A stretch of DNA of 64,000 nucleotides from Buddleja alternifolia (taxonomy: Eukaryota > Streptophyta > Magnoliopsida > Lamiales > Scrophulariaceae), in the NCBI GenBank assembly GCA_019426215.1, contig CM033399.1, positions 22,329,022 through 22,393,021 of the forward strand, written 5' to 3'. A program made the translations under genes and the position numbers. The first letter of the stretch is position 1; every line of letters begins with the position of its first letter. Of this stretch, positions 46,162 to 56,850 are shown piece after piece. A model generated the notes under the pieces. It worked only from the letters and a program-made list of their open reading frames with translations, was not told the origin of the DNA and did not search any database.

Positions 46162-47777
46162 TGATCGCCAGTGTTAATTATCTGTTTTAGATATTGCCTT
46201 GGACTTTCTTTATCTTCCCCCTTCTTGACATCAGCAAAGTATTTCTTCAAGTCAGTGATATCTCGGCGCATAAGCCTGACTTCTTCAACCAAAAGGGCAA
46301 TTTGTTCAGCGATACTTTGAGAGGCTTGATCGGAAGTAGTGTGTCGCTCAGTATCAGCTGAAGCATTCTGCGCAAGCGTCCGATTGAATTCTTCTAAAAG
46401 CGAAGTGATCAGTGGTGATATGGTATCCATGACTGCAATTGTGCTCTTTGTAGCAGCATTTGAGATATCACAGGTTCGAGTGTCAGAAATAATTCGAATT
46501 TGCCTATGAGCTGTATCCAAAATCTTCGAGCAAGAACCCTCAATGTTGTTAAGTGAGTTCCGTACTGCTTGTCTGAAATCTCGAGCATCTGGATCACTGT
46601 CCGAGTCCGAGTCAGAGGAGGAGCGCTTAAGAGACGGAATGAGTCCGTAAGAGCTAGAAACTATAGCCTTGCCTTTGGTTTTATCTCTGATAAATGGCTC
46701 TTCAGGATCTTCAGCAATTTCAACATGAACTTCATTTATCGTTTGATCCATGGATGAATCTACAATCACTGACGGGGGCTCGACTTCGGGGGCGCTAGAA
46801 AGATCTGGCAAAGAGGCCTTGGGAATTTGAGCGGCATCCACAGTAGGAGAATCTTCTATTTCAACAATTTTGATGGAAGGAGAATGGTCTTCAACAGCAA
46901 TGACCCAGAGTGGGCCAATCGCTTCCATCACATGCCTTGGACTTATTAGGTTGGTCTGCAGAATAAAGATTATAGCGTCTTTGCGCTCTTCATTGCTTAG
47001 TGCAAATTGCACTCCTTCCGGCAGATCAATTCCTGAAATATAAGAGTTGTAGAAATCCAAAATGAATGGCATTAGCGCTTGAACTGCTTCTTGGTCCACT
47101 GGCCTGACCAGCGATATCATCTTGGCCACTTGAATGTTCTGTTCACAAAAGAGCACAGGGTGAAGATTGTATCCTTGGAAGTCGCTTAGCCCTGAATAGT
47201 GATTGAAAGTGATATCCAACGCTTGTGCATTTTCTATCACTGCTCTTCTGTCTCGGTAGAATGTAGCAAACTCAGCGTGCTCATCTGCAACATTGACATG
47301 AATTTCACTTTGTCCAGGAAGAAGCGCCTGTTTTCTGGTGGAGGCTTTTTCGTTCATATCTGGAAAGATGCGGTGAACAAACGCTTGACGAGGGTAAAAT
47401 ACATATCGTCCGCCTTGACTGAATAAGGCTAGCTGTTGACAGATGTAGCTCTCGATAGGTTGCCTGTAGCCTGGCAGATCCTTAACATTTTCAGAAATAT
47501 GCTGACGCTGTTGGAGTAAAAAGGTAGCAAACCCTCGGCATCTGTATTCGATTCCAAATTCAAATAAGAATGGATATCTCACAAGTTCTTTAAGAGTATA
47601 GAAGTGTAAAACAAACTCTTCAGCCCATCTGGCTGTATCCATCATCCATCGCTTGCCAAGCTTGTCAGCTTGCTTCTGATCTTTTCTAGCGGCAAGGAAT
47701 TTCTTAAAAATTTCAGTTTCTTCATCGTAATCCTCAGCCCATAATCTTCCAAGGTATTCACGGGCTTCATCTTCCAT
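46146..47777 (-). CDS. Sirevirus-type extra ORF, main open part (543 aa)
   Basis: This is the longest open frame in the window. It begins in the frame at MEDEAREYLGRLWAEDYDEE, but the reading frame extends upstream. Its N-terminal 270 residues look globular (VLFCEQNIQVAKMISLV, FYNSYISGIDLPEGVQF). A Pro/Asp/Glu/Ser-rich stretch with SSSDSDSDSDPDARDF follows. The C-terminal segment (LLVEEVRLMRRDITDLKKYF) is heptad-like and probably coiled coil. There is no transmembrane segment or signal peptide. Its place between pol and the 3' LTR is that of the additional or 'env-like' ORF of sireviruses. Function unknown. Confidence 0.65.
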   Translation of the reverse strand: MEDEAREYLGRLWAEDYDEETEIFKKFLAARKDQKQADKLGKRWMMDTARWAEEFVLHFYTLKELVRYPFLFEFGIEYRCRGFATFLLQQRQHISENVKDLPGYRQPIESYICQQLALFSQGGRYVFYPRQAFVHRIFPDMNEKASTRKQALLPGQSEIHVNVADEHAEFATFYRDRRAVIENAQALDITFNHYSGLSDFQGYNLHPVLFCEQNIQVAKMISLVRPVDQEAVQALMPFILDFYNSYISGIDLPEGVQFALSNEERKDAIIFILQTNLISPRHVMEAIGPLWVIAVEDHSPSIKIVEIEDSPTVDAAQIPKASLPDLSSAPEVEPPSVIVDSSMDQTINEVHVEIAEDPEEPFIRDKTKGKAIVSSSYGLIPSLKRSSSDSDSDSDPDARDFRQAVRNSLNNIEGSCSKILDTAHRQIRIISDTRTCDISNAATKSTIAVMDTISPLITSLLEEFNRTLAQNASADTERHTTSDQASQSIAEQIALLVEEVRLMRRDITDLKKYFADVKKGEDKESPRQYLKQIINTGDQCSMK

Positions 47778-48519
47778 CCACGATTTAACTGGATTTGGAT
47801 GCTCAGCAACAAGCGGTCCTTTTCCTTTCCAAAGCTTGAGTGGATTAGGAGAGAGAGCATTCTAAGGAGAATTGACGACTGATGGAAGAGCCGAGTATCC
47901 AATCCTGTTGAGATCCTCTTCATGGGGGGTTTTTAAGCCAATCGCCCATGTGGGGATTTCTGATAACAATTTTGTTTAACCGAAGGGGATAAAAGGACTC
48001 ATCAGAGCGACCGGTGAAATTAAAACGTGTTTGGTCAAAATCTGTTCTGTTGATCGCTAGTCTTCGAATATACTCAAGGCGAGATTGAAGACGCTCCAGA
48101 TTGTAGAGACCCAGGTCAGCGAATCGCTCGAAGAATTTAAACTTGTTAGAATGGGAAACATCAGTCCTGTGGAGAGTATTTTGAAAGTTGATTTCTGATT
48201 CAGCAAGGGTCTGGGTATCCTGTTCTCTAGTAGCATAGTAAAATTCAACTTCGGCAGAATATCCGCGAGGAAAGAAATCGATGTTACGAGGAGGAGATCC
48301 AGTTGGAGTAGGAACAAAAGCAATTTCTTCTGTTGGAATAGGGGCCACTTCTATCGACCGCTCAGCGTGTAGAGTCGCTTCACTAACTGGAGGTGTTTCA
48401 GCGTCAGGAAGGACTTGAGCTACTTCTTTAGCTATATCCACAACAGTTGTCAGATCAACATCTACTTCAATAGGAACCTCTGAAGATGGGGGTGCATTAT
48501 ATTTTGATCTATGAAACAT
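47778..48519 (-). pseudogene. Extra ORF upstream part with chimeric start and frameshift
   Basis: The frame 48519-47920 opens with MFHRS, whose codons lie in the 5' LTR fragment, then enters ORF sequence (EVPIEVDVDLTTVVDIAKEV, then FFPRGYSAEVEFYYATRE). At about 47927 a C6 run appears to hold one extra base; the downstream frame then leads into the 543-codon ORF after one TAG (about 47863). Before the deletion it was probably one continuous protein. Its own N-terminus is lost. Confidence 0.6.
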
Positions 48520-48599
48520 AAACTTACATTAGATTTTGGGGTTTAACATTAAATCCTATCTTGTCATCATCAAAACTTCTAACATGAAATTTCCTAACA
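48504..48599 (-). repeat. S3 5' LTR remnant, 96 bp
   Basis: It starts (minus) TGTTAGGAAATTTCATG like the family LTRs and stops matching right after CATAGATCAA, where extra-ORF sequence begins. Confidence 0.85.
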
Positions 48600-49254
48600 T
48601 TATATTTATATATAATATTGTACATTAATTTTAATTATGCATAAACATGAGCATATATCTAATATCTTATTATACGTATATTACTAATTGTATGATAAAT
48701 GCATTTGTATATAGTTAAGATAATATATTATTAGTTTTCATGCATAGTTTTTATTTTTGATTCTGTTCATTTATATTACAATTATTAGTTTAAGTAAAAT
48801 TATAATAATGGTAACAAACAAAATTTTAATTCAATTCTAGTGTATTGTTTTTTGGAACCAAACAAAGAAATGAGATGGACTACGTACTCCAATACAAATT
48901 TAGTCCATGCATGTAGCCAAAAGCAAAAGACTATTCTACGTGGAATCTCTTGTCCATGGACTGAGCTCAGCTGGATTGACCAGTTTTAGTATCAAACATG
49001 TCGCATGAGTGTTCACGGTGTTGGTATGCATTTTTTCAACTAAGTCCAAACAAATTGCTAAATGCAGTTTTGTGGAATAAAAACTTAAAATATAGTTTTG
49101 AAAATTAAAAACAGCTGTGTAGTTTGATCGGCTCGGTGATATTTGCTTGTTTTCTTCGATTGATTTTATTTTATTTTATTTTACAAAGGATGATCAGAAG
49201 TGAAAGATTTTGGGAGATATGACTTCGAGATTGAAGAAGTTAAAATAGCAGTTA
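48600..49254. other. AT-rich intergenic, nothing recognised
   Basis: No ORF, element edge or RNA gene is supported. Confidence 0.5.
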
Positions 49255-49448
49255 TGATGGATTCATTGTGGATGAGGAGAGATAACGTGCATGTGCATCT
49301 TGAGCAGTTGAGATAATTAAGGAGAAGCTTAATGTAAAATCTCAGATCAGGCTTCAAGTGTTCGAATACAGTGTATTGAGGTTGTGACCTTTTGCCTTCA
49401 AAACTTGCAGGATATTTTTGGCAAGTGAAAACTTAGTGTATTTGGTCT
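49255..49448 (+). repeat. 194-bp dispersed repeat, copy 2
   Basis: It matches 12627-12820 base for base with few changes; sirevirus B starts immediately after it. Confidence 0.85.
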
Positions 49449-50930
49449 TGTTAGGAATTTCATGTTAGATGTTTTGATGATGATAAGATAGGATTTTATG
49501 TTAGACCCCAAATATAATGTAAGTTTCTGTTTTCATAGATCAATTCTATGAGCGTTTGAAAGTATGTAATTTTGTTAGGCTTGTAGTTTTTATCTTTGTA
49601 GATTTTAGACTAAGTATTAGATACCGAATAGCTAATAGAATTCTAGGTGAGTCTATTAGAGATGAAGTTGAAGATCAGCGTCTGAAGTCAAATGAAGATG
49701 AAGATTTGTTCTTAGCGTTTGTCAAACGCTAAAGGACTATTTCAGGATTTATGGATCAAACGCTCAAAGCACTCCAGCGATCAGTATCAGATTCACCTGA
49801 AATAAATTCTGAAGTCATGAAGGACTTAAATGCAATCACTTAACGGACATTTATTTCCAACGGAAAATAAATTCAAATGCATTAAATGCCTGATAAGAGT
49901 ATTAAATGTGATAAGCTATTATGACTTGTGGATAAGCCACCTTTTGACTATACTGTCAGGTTTTCAGAGTTCAAACCTGCTTTCGTCCAATCGGAACTAG
50001 CAGGATTTCAGGAATGTAAGAGAAAAGGCTGATTCACGCGCCGCGTGAAGAGCACACACTCACATGTGTCCAACGGACAAATTCTAAGAATTGCCTATAA
50101 ATACCTCATTCCAGCAAACCCTAAAAACAACTATCAACACGCGAAAACTTTGCTGAAATATATTCTCAAGAAAAGCTTAGAAACTCCATGGCCAAAATCT
50201 TTCAAGCTTTTTACATACATTCCCAACAGTCACAAATATCTCAAGAAGAAACCTAAACTCTTACTGAGATATTCTAAGTTATTTGATCTTTCTAAAAACA
50301 AACAAAACCTGTGTGACAAAACCCTCAACCTTTCATCTGAGTGAGAAAGTTGTTGAAACCCCTTACAGGCAGTATTTCTGAGTAAGAGAAGCTTGTAGAA
50401 GAAGATCTTCATTGGTGCTGAAATCGGTGTGATCAAGGAGCCCGAGATCATTTTTCACCTCTTTACTATCTTGTAGAAGATTCTGTGTCATTCTTTAATA
50501 ATCAACTTAGTAAATTCCCTCCAAGTGAAAAAGGAGAAGAAGGACGTAGCTAGGATTACATCACCCAGTGAACCTTACAATTTCTTGTGTTATTTACTAT
50601 TATTATTGTCTTGCTTTATATTATCTTATTTATTCTGAAAAAGACAAGCTAAACTGCTAAGCGACTATTTAACCAAAACGAACGCTAAAGCTTTAAAATC
50701 ATTTTCGCTGTGCTAACTCTGATTAAGTGATCTAAGGTTTACCCTACTTTGGTAAATTGCTAAAATTACTAAGTCTAAGTTATCTTTTCTATAGCGCCTG
50801 ACCTAAGCGCTCAGCTTCCTAAGCGTTCAAATCTTTAAAAGTGATACAAATTTTTGAAGTCGAAAAAGACTTCAGGGTCTATTCAACCCCCCTCCTTCTA
50901 GACCCTTTTGTATGCCATTTGAGACCAACA
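49449..50930 (+). repeat. Element B 5' LTR, 1482 bp
   Basis: It runs TGTTAGGAATTTCATG...TTGAGACCAACA. It contains a TCACGCG/CGCGTGA palindrome (50033-50048), TGTCCAACGGACA (50067-50079), a TATA box CTATAAATAC (50095-50104) and a C-rich tract near its end (50887-50895). Confidence 0.9.
50033..50104 (+). promoter_or_regulatory. Element B LTR promoter module
   Basis: Two palindromes, TCACGCGCCGCGTGA and TGTCCAACGGACA, precede the TATA box CTATAAATAC by 15 bp. The same arrangement recurs, with substitutions, in S1, S3 and C. This is the expected U3 promoter; the palindromes are candidate activator sites. Confidence 0.65.
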
Positions 50931-50932
50931 AG

Positions 50933-50946
50933 TTGTATCAGAGCGG
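50933..50946 (+). promoter_or_regulatory. Element B primer binding site
   Basis: TTGTATCAGAGCGG starts two bases inside the LTR end, close to the initiator tRNA-Met complement. Confidence 0.75.
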
Positions 50947-51042
50947 TTGAAGTAGAAACCTAGGCGTTTCCAAGCGTAACTGCTTGTTTAGATCCATTTT
51001 TCTAAACTTAGTCGCTTTAAATTTTCTTTTAAACTTCTCATT

Positions 51043-53073
51043 ATGGCTTTTAACAAAATGCCTAAGTTGGTAGAGTCAAACTATGATTTTTGGAAACTTA
51101 GAGCAATCGCGTATTTATGTTCTTGTGATAATGAAATGTGTGATGTAATTTCAGATGGCCCCATTAAGATCATGAAAGTGATAACTCGAGCGCCTGGAGC
51201 TGATGAAGCAACTCTAGATGGTTATGTTGAAAAACTCAAGTTAGAATGGACGCCAGATGATAGAAAAAGAGCGAATCTGGATAACGTTGGACGAAGTGCA
51301 CTTTACTTAGCGTTAGGAGATAATGATGCATTGTTCAACAAAATCAAACAATGTAAGACGTCAAAAGAGATATGGGATAAGTTGGCTATAGTGTGTGAAG
51401 GTTCAACACAAATGAAAGAGAACAGGCTCTCCATAGCCATGCAGAGATTTGAGCATTTCAAGATGTAGCCCAGTGAGACACTAGAACAATTGGACGCAAG
51501 GTTTACTTCGCTCATTACAGAGTTAGCGTCATTAGACAAGGAGTTGACTAACAAGGAATTGGTCAATAAGATTTGCAGAAGTCTTCCAAGTAAGTATTTG
51601 ATTAAGATTGTTGCTATGAGAGAATCACAGACATTGGAGACTCTTACTCCAGAACATGTGTTTTTAGAATTAATGGCATTTAAGTTCGAATTGGGTGAAG
51701 TCAGTGACACATCAACTTCAGCGACTGAATCAGGAGCTTTAATCGCTACCACCAAAAGTAAGGGTAAAGCGATTAGTGAGTTGAAATCAACGGAATCAAA
51801 TGAAGAAAAAGAGATGGCTTTATTGGTCAAGAAAGTCAAGAAATTTCTAAGATATGAAAAAAGAAACCGTATTGGATAAACTTCATTTCAAACCCCTCCA
51901 CCTGCATCAGCGCCTCAATATCAAGCGCCAGCGTATTCGGTACCTCAACCAATAGCGCCAACTCCTTACCAAACACCTACAACTCCTACTCAAAATCTCT
52001 CAGCGCCAGTTGTTTCAAAGCGATTAACCACTGAACAGAAAATGAAAACTAATTTGTGTTATAATTGCAGGAAACCAGGGCACTACCAGGTAAATTGCCC
52101 TTATCCAAATGTGTCTAAGCCCACAAGGCAAGACTATGCGGATAGAAACCAATTCAGGAGCAATCTTCGCCAACAAGGTTTGCTAGCGGAATCTGAACCA
52201 TTCTCCGCACCTGAAGAGGATTTGGAATCATCAGATGAAAGCAGTGATGATGAGCCAACAAACGACTCTGCGTTGATTTGTCTCATAGCAAGAGATGATG
52301 AAGCATCTGACGATTCGCTACCTGAGGTAACCACTGAATTATCTCATCCTCTTTCTTATGATGAATTACTTGACAAAGTTAATGAATATTATAAAGATTG
52401 TCAAGATGCCGCCAAAATATATCAAAATCACTTCGCTATTATTTCATCGCTCACAAGTGATAAAGTAATGCTCAAAGCAAAGTTGCAAGTTCAGCAACAA
52501 TGCATTGAAAAGAACCAATCGCTTGAGAGTGAAATTACTCAATTGAAAAGCGATCTTGATATAATAGTCAGGAGAGAAGCTAATCTGATCGCTAGACTTG
52601 CCAAATCAGTGCAGCTCGTCTCATCATTATCAAAAACTTCAAGAAAATTAGATAATGTGACTGAGGTAACAAGAATGTTTAGTGAAAAGACCGGTTTAGG
52701 ATGCAATAAATTTGGTAAACAACCAAATAAATCTAATGTTACGGCGAACAACAAAGGAAAGGGTGTTTTCTTTGTTGAGAAAGGTTCATAAAGTCAAACG
52801 CTGAATGAACCAAGCGACAATGGTACGAGGCCAAATGAGAAAACCAAAGCTGACTCAGGCAAGGGAAAGGGGAAAGCAAATGATTCACAAAAACGAGTTC
52901 ATCCAAACACTCAAAAGGCTAAGGATAAACCAGACCACTATGAATCAAGTGCTAAGCGTCCAACACCAAAAGTGCAACCCAAGCCTGCGCCATGGAAATA
53001 CCAGCATCAATATCCAAGGCAGTCAAGATCATATTATCGATACTATGATGATTATGATTATGATTACTATTAT
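51043..53073 (+). pseudogene. Element B gag, N-terminal and central part
   Basis: One frame from the ATG at 51043 to the S4 junction, broken by stops at 51466, 51877 and about 52789. Order: copia Gag domain (KMPKLVESNYDFWKLRAIAY ... LEQLDARFTSL ... SLPSKYLIKIVAMRES), a Pro/Gln/Ala-rich linker (51880-52010), an intact CCHC knuckle (CYNCRKPGHYQVNC, 52060-52101), an acidic Glu/Asp/Ser stretch, and a long coiled coil with VQQQCIEKNQSLESEITQLK. It ends in a basic tail and a Tyr/Asp-rich repeat (YYRYYDDYDYDYYYW). A coiled-coil Gag extension is typical of sireviruses. The gag frame resumes after S4. Confidence 0.8.
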
Positions 53074-54826
53074 TGGTGGTCCCAAGTGACATACGAAAGG
53101 GTCTAGAAGGGGGGGGGGGGTTGAATAGACCCTGAAGTCTTTTTCGACTACTAAAAATCTTTCGTATCACTTTTGAAATATTTGAACGCTTGGAAAGCTG
53201 AGCGCTTGGGTCAGACGCTTCAGAGTAGTTAACTTAGACTTAGTGATTTCAGCAGTTTACCAAAGTAGGGCAACGCTTAGATCGCTTAATCAGGGTTAGC
53301 ACAGCGGAAATGTTTTTATAGCTTAGCGTTCGTTTTAACCAATTAGTCGCTTATTAGTTTTAAATGCCTTTTCAAGATATAATATGACAGTGTAATGTAA
53401 GGAAATAAAACAGTAAATAACACAAAATATTTGTAAGGTTCGTTGGGTGGTGTAATCCCAACTACGTCTTTCTTCTCCTTTTCACTCGGAGGCAATCCAC
53501 TAAAATGATTCTCAAAGAATCACACAGAATCTTCTAGAAATTAGGGAGAGAGGTGAAGACGATCTCGAGCTCCTTGATCACACAAATTTCAGCTCCAATA
53601 AAGATCTTCTCCAAGATGGCCTTGAGCTCCTTGATCAAACAGATTTCAGCTCCAATAAAGACCTTTCTTCAACAAGCTTCTCTTACTCAAAAATACTGCT
53701 TGTTGAAGTCAACAATCTTTCTCACTCAGATGAAAGGTGTTGAGGGTTTATTGTAACAGGTTTGTTTGATGTTGGGAAGTTCAAACAACTTGGGATATCT
53801 CAATAATAGTGTGGGGTTCTTCTTGGAAGATGTTTGAGATATAGGGTGACTGTCTGGAATGTATTTGAGAAGCTTGATGGATTTTGGCTATGGGGTTTGC
53901 AAGCTTTTCTCTCAAATTATTTTTCAGCTCTCTTTCACATTTTCGTCTTTTTTTCTTTTCTCTCACACTCACAGAGATAGCTGAAGGGTACTTTTTATAG
54001 AGAATCTCGGGATTTGTCCGTTGGACACAAGTCAGGCGCGTGTACCTCACGCGAAGCTTCAAATGGTCCCTTTTTCTGACATTCCTTAATTTCTGCTGAT
54101 TCCGATTGGACAGGAGCAGGTTTGAATTCTGACAAACTGACAGTCTAGTCAACAAAGGTGGCTTGTCCACAAGTCATACTGTCTTGTTTGCTTTTAATGC
54201 ACTTATCAAGCGTTTAATATATTTTGAATTTATTTCCCGTTGGAAATAAATGTCCGTTGGTGATTGCATTTAAGTCCTTGATAACTTGGGTTTAATCCTT
54301 CAGGTGAATCTAAAAACTGTTCGCGTGAATAGTGATTCATGAATAGTAGCACTATTCAGAAGACGCTTGAATACTGTTCACTGAATAGTACGCTTGAATA
54401 CTGTTCACTTGAATAGTAAGCGCTTGAAACTCTGAGCGCTTGAATACTTGAGTCGCTGGATGCTTGAGCGCTTGAATAGTAAGCGTGTGAATAGTGATGC
54501 ATGAATAGTATGCGCTTGATTCATAAATCCTGAAGTAGTCTTTTAGCGTTTGACAGACGCTCAAAGCAAATCTTTATCTTCTCTTGACTTCAGACGCTGA
54601 TCTTCAACTTCATCCTTGATAGACTCACTCAGAATTCTATCAGTGACTTGATATTAAATACTTAGTCTAAAATCTATAAAGATAAAAATTACAAGCCTAA
54701 CAAAATAAGTAAACTTTCAAACGCTTATACAATATTTCTATGAAAGTATAAACTTACATTCTTTTGGGGTCTAACATGAAATCCTATCTTGTCATCATCA
54801 AAACATCTAACATGAAATTCCTAACA
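53074..54826 (-). repeat. Solo LTR S4 inserted in element B gag, 1753 bp
   Basis: It has family LTR ends TGGTGGTCCCAAGTGAC and ATTCCTAACA, flanked by perfect ATTAT duplications (53069-53073 and 54827-54831). Element C carries the uninterrupted site (ACTATTATAATAGAGG, about 63507-63522). A G12 tract lies at 53109-53120. It is 180-270 bp longer than its relatives because of a repeat expansion at 54310-54530. LTR plus duplication is 1758 bp, a multiple of three. Confidence 0.95.
54310..54530. repeat. Minisatellite-like expansion inside S4
   Basis: Many variants of CGCTTGAATACTGTTCA, GAATAGTGATTCATGAATAGT and GAGCGCTTGAATA occur in tandem. The other LTRs of this family hold only a short equivalent (e.g. 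around 45185-45215). Confidence 0.75.
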
Positions 54827-54831
54827 ATTAT

Positions 54832-55024
54832 AATCGAGGATATTAATATACACCCAAAAAGCACACACAACACAATGTGAAACCTAAGAAGGCCAGTATT
54901 CATGCAATGAAGACTAGGCAAATATAGGTTCCTAAAGTTTTAATTCAAACCAAAGTTACTAACGTTGAAGGACCCAAGACAAAATGGGTACCTAAGAAGA
55001 ATTAGAACTGTCCTTTAAATACAG
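54832..55024 (+). pseudogene. Element B gag end and gag-pol junction
   Basis: The gag frame continues YTPKKHTQHNVKPKKASIHA to a WVPKKN stop (54985-55002). At 54988-55024 a 37-nt segment begins GT, ends TACAG and is followed by ATACCTAGAGCC, which echoes GTACCTAAG at its own start. Beyond it the protease frame begins. Leaving out the 37 nt would join gag and pol in one frame. Element C has the same arrangement with 38 nt. Confidence 0.65.
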
Positions 55025-55176
55025 ATACCTAGAGCCAACACCGATATTTCAGTTTGGTACTTTGATAGTGGATCGTCAAGACACATGACGGTTTCCCAGG
55101 ATCTATTGATCAACTATCAAGCAGCAAATGGTCCTCAAGTTGTTTTCAGTGATAACTCCAAAGGTAAAACTAAGGT
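55025..55176 (+). pseudogene. Element B protease
   Basis: The frame holds SVWYFDSGSSRHMTVSQDLL, the copia aspartic protease active site (DSG). A one-base deletion near 55174 (compare element C at 63860-63875) shifts it relative to the rest of pol. Confidence 0.8.
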
Positions 55177-56850
55177 ATGGGTATCATGCATAGGGGGAAC
55201 ATCATGATTAGTGATGTATATTATGTTGAGGGTCATAAACAGAATTTATTGAGCATTAGTCAATTTTGTGATAAAGGCTTTGAAGTAAATTTTTCAAGCG
55301 ACTTCTGCTATGTTAACGATGCTAAGACTAAGTCTACTAAATTAAGAGGAAAAAGAACAAACAATGTGTATTTAGTAGATTGGGATTCTACAATTGATAA
55401 CAACCCCACATGCTTTGTTGCTAAAAGTCAAAATGAATTGGGTTGGTTATGGCATAGAAAAATGAATCACCTCAACTTTAAGGCAATCTCTCAATTAATA
55501 TCGCTAAATCTAGTAGAGGGATTACCTGAGGGTTACTTTCAGAAAAATCGCTTATGTGATGCATGTCAAATGGGTAAACAAGTTAAATAATCTTTTAAGA
55601 AGAAACCATGCCTATCTACCTCTAGAGTTCTTGAACTATTACATCTAGATTTGTTTGGCCCTATTCAAATGATGACTGTTAGTGGTAAAAAGTACTTGCT
55701 AGTAATAGTTGATGATTTCTCTCGGTATACATGGGTAGAATTCCTAGTGACCAAAGATGAAACTAGTGTCAAGCTCACATAGCTAATTCATCAATTGCAA
55801 ACTTATAAAGATCTCAAGGTGACAAGAATTAGAAGCGAAAGAGGAACTGAACTCACTAACCAATTTGTTGAGAAGTTTTGTATAGATTTTGGAATACTTC
55901 ATGAGTATTTTGCCCCTAGAACACCTCAACAGAATAGAGTTGTCGAGCGACGGAACAGAACACTTAAAGAAGCTACTAAGACGATGCTTGCAGAGTTTAA
56001 GCTGCCTCAAAGGTTTTGGAACGAAGCTATCAATACCGCTTGCTATACTCAGAACCGGTGTATGATCAACAAGCAACATGAGAAGACTCCATATGAGTTG
56101 TGGAAGGGATGTGAGCCTAACGTTTCATATTTTCATGTATTTGGTTCAAAATGTTTCATTCATAACAATGGATCCCAAAGTCTAAAGACGTTTGATCCTA
56201 AAGCAAATGAGGGAATCTTTCTAGGCTATGCCAAGAAAGGAAAGAGTTTTCGCATCCTAAATAAGATCAAATCGAAGGTTGAAGAATCCATTCATGTTGT
56301 GTTTGATGATACTAACCAAGAACCGAGTAAGGTTAATCCTGATGATGTAGGAATTGAAGATCTTGCCCAACAAGCGTCACAAATCAATCTTGGTGATGAT
56401 AGTGATGATGAGGAGGATGATGAGATCTTTGTGTCCAATCCTAAGATTACTCATGAGGTTACTAATGATGATATTGTCAGAATCGCTGATGATCATGAAG
56501 AGAATGATGATCAAGAGCAAATTGGAACTGTGAATGATGCAGCGACTGCGCCATAGACAAATGAGGGTCAAGTGATTGATAATCAGGAGTCTCTCAACCC
56601 GTTCGAACCAGACCATAAATGGCTTAAAGATCATCCACCAGAGCTAGTCATTGGAGATATTGGAGCACCTGTTAGACCTAGGGCCGCTACAATGAATGAG
56701 GTTATGTTCACAAGTTTTTTATCTCAAATGGAACCAAAGAAAGTGGATAAAGTGCTCAGTGATTCAAGTTGGGTAGAAGCAGTGCAAGAAGAGCTTAACC
56801 AATTTGAGAGAAGCAAGGTTTGGACGCTAGTACCAAGACCAACTCACCAA
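55177..56850 (+). pseudogene. Element B pre-integrase and integrase
   Basis: A continuous frame with stops at about 55588, 55780 and 56554. It contains the HHCC-type zinc domain (LWHRKMNHLN ... CDACQMGKQ), then the integrase core with LLHLDLFGPI, VIVDDFSRYTWVEF and VVERRNRTL (the DDE residues; the usual NGV before VVER reads NRV). The acidic tail DDSDDEEDDEIF and the linker to RT follow (56370-56850). Confidence 0.85.

Larger units (their letters stand above)
44026..48599 (-). mobile_element. Sirevirus-like deletion derivative S3
   Basis: On the minus strand there are 96 bp of 5' LTR (48599-48504), the later part of the extra ORF (48519-46146), a small overlapping ORF (46161-45778), a polypurine tract (45526-45512) and a full 3' LTR (45511-44026). 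Primer site, gag and pol are missing. The flanks GTATA (left) and TTATA (right) may be a target duplication with one mismatch, which would mean the deleted form itself transposed. Confidence 0.75.

Noticed and set aside
46409..47426. Plus-strand and second-frame ORFs opposite the 543-codon ORF
   Set aside because: Antisense or out-of-frame shadows of a long open frame.
54904..54906. TAG in the B gag tail as a programmed stop
   Set aside because: Relatives have Trp here; it is more simply a G-to-A nonsense mutation.
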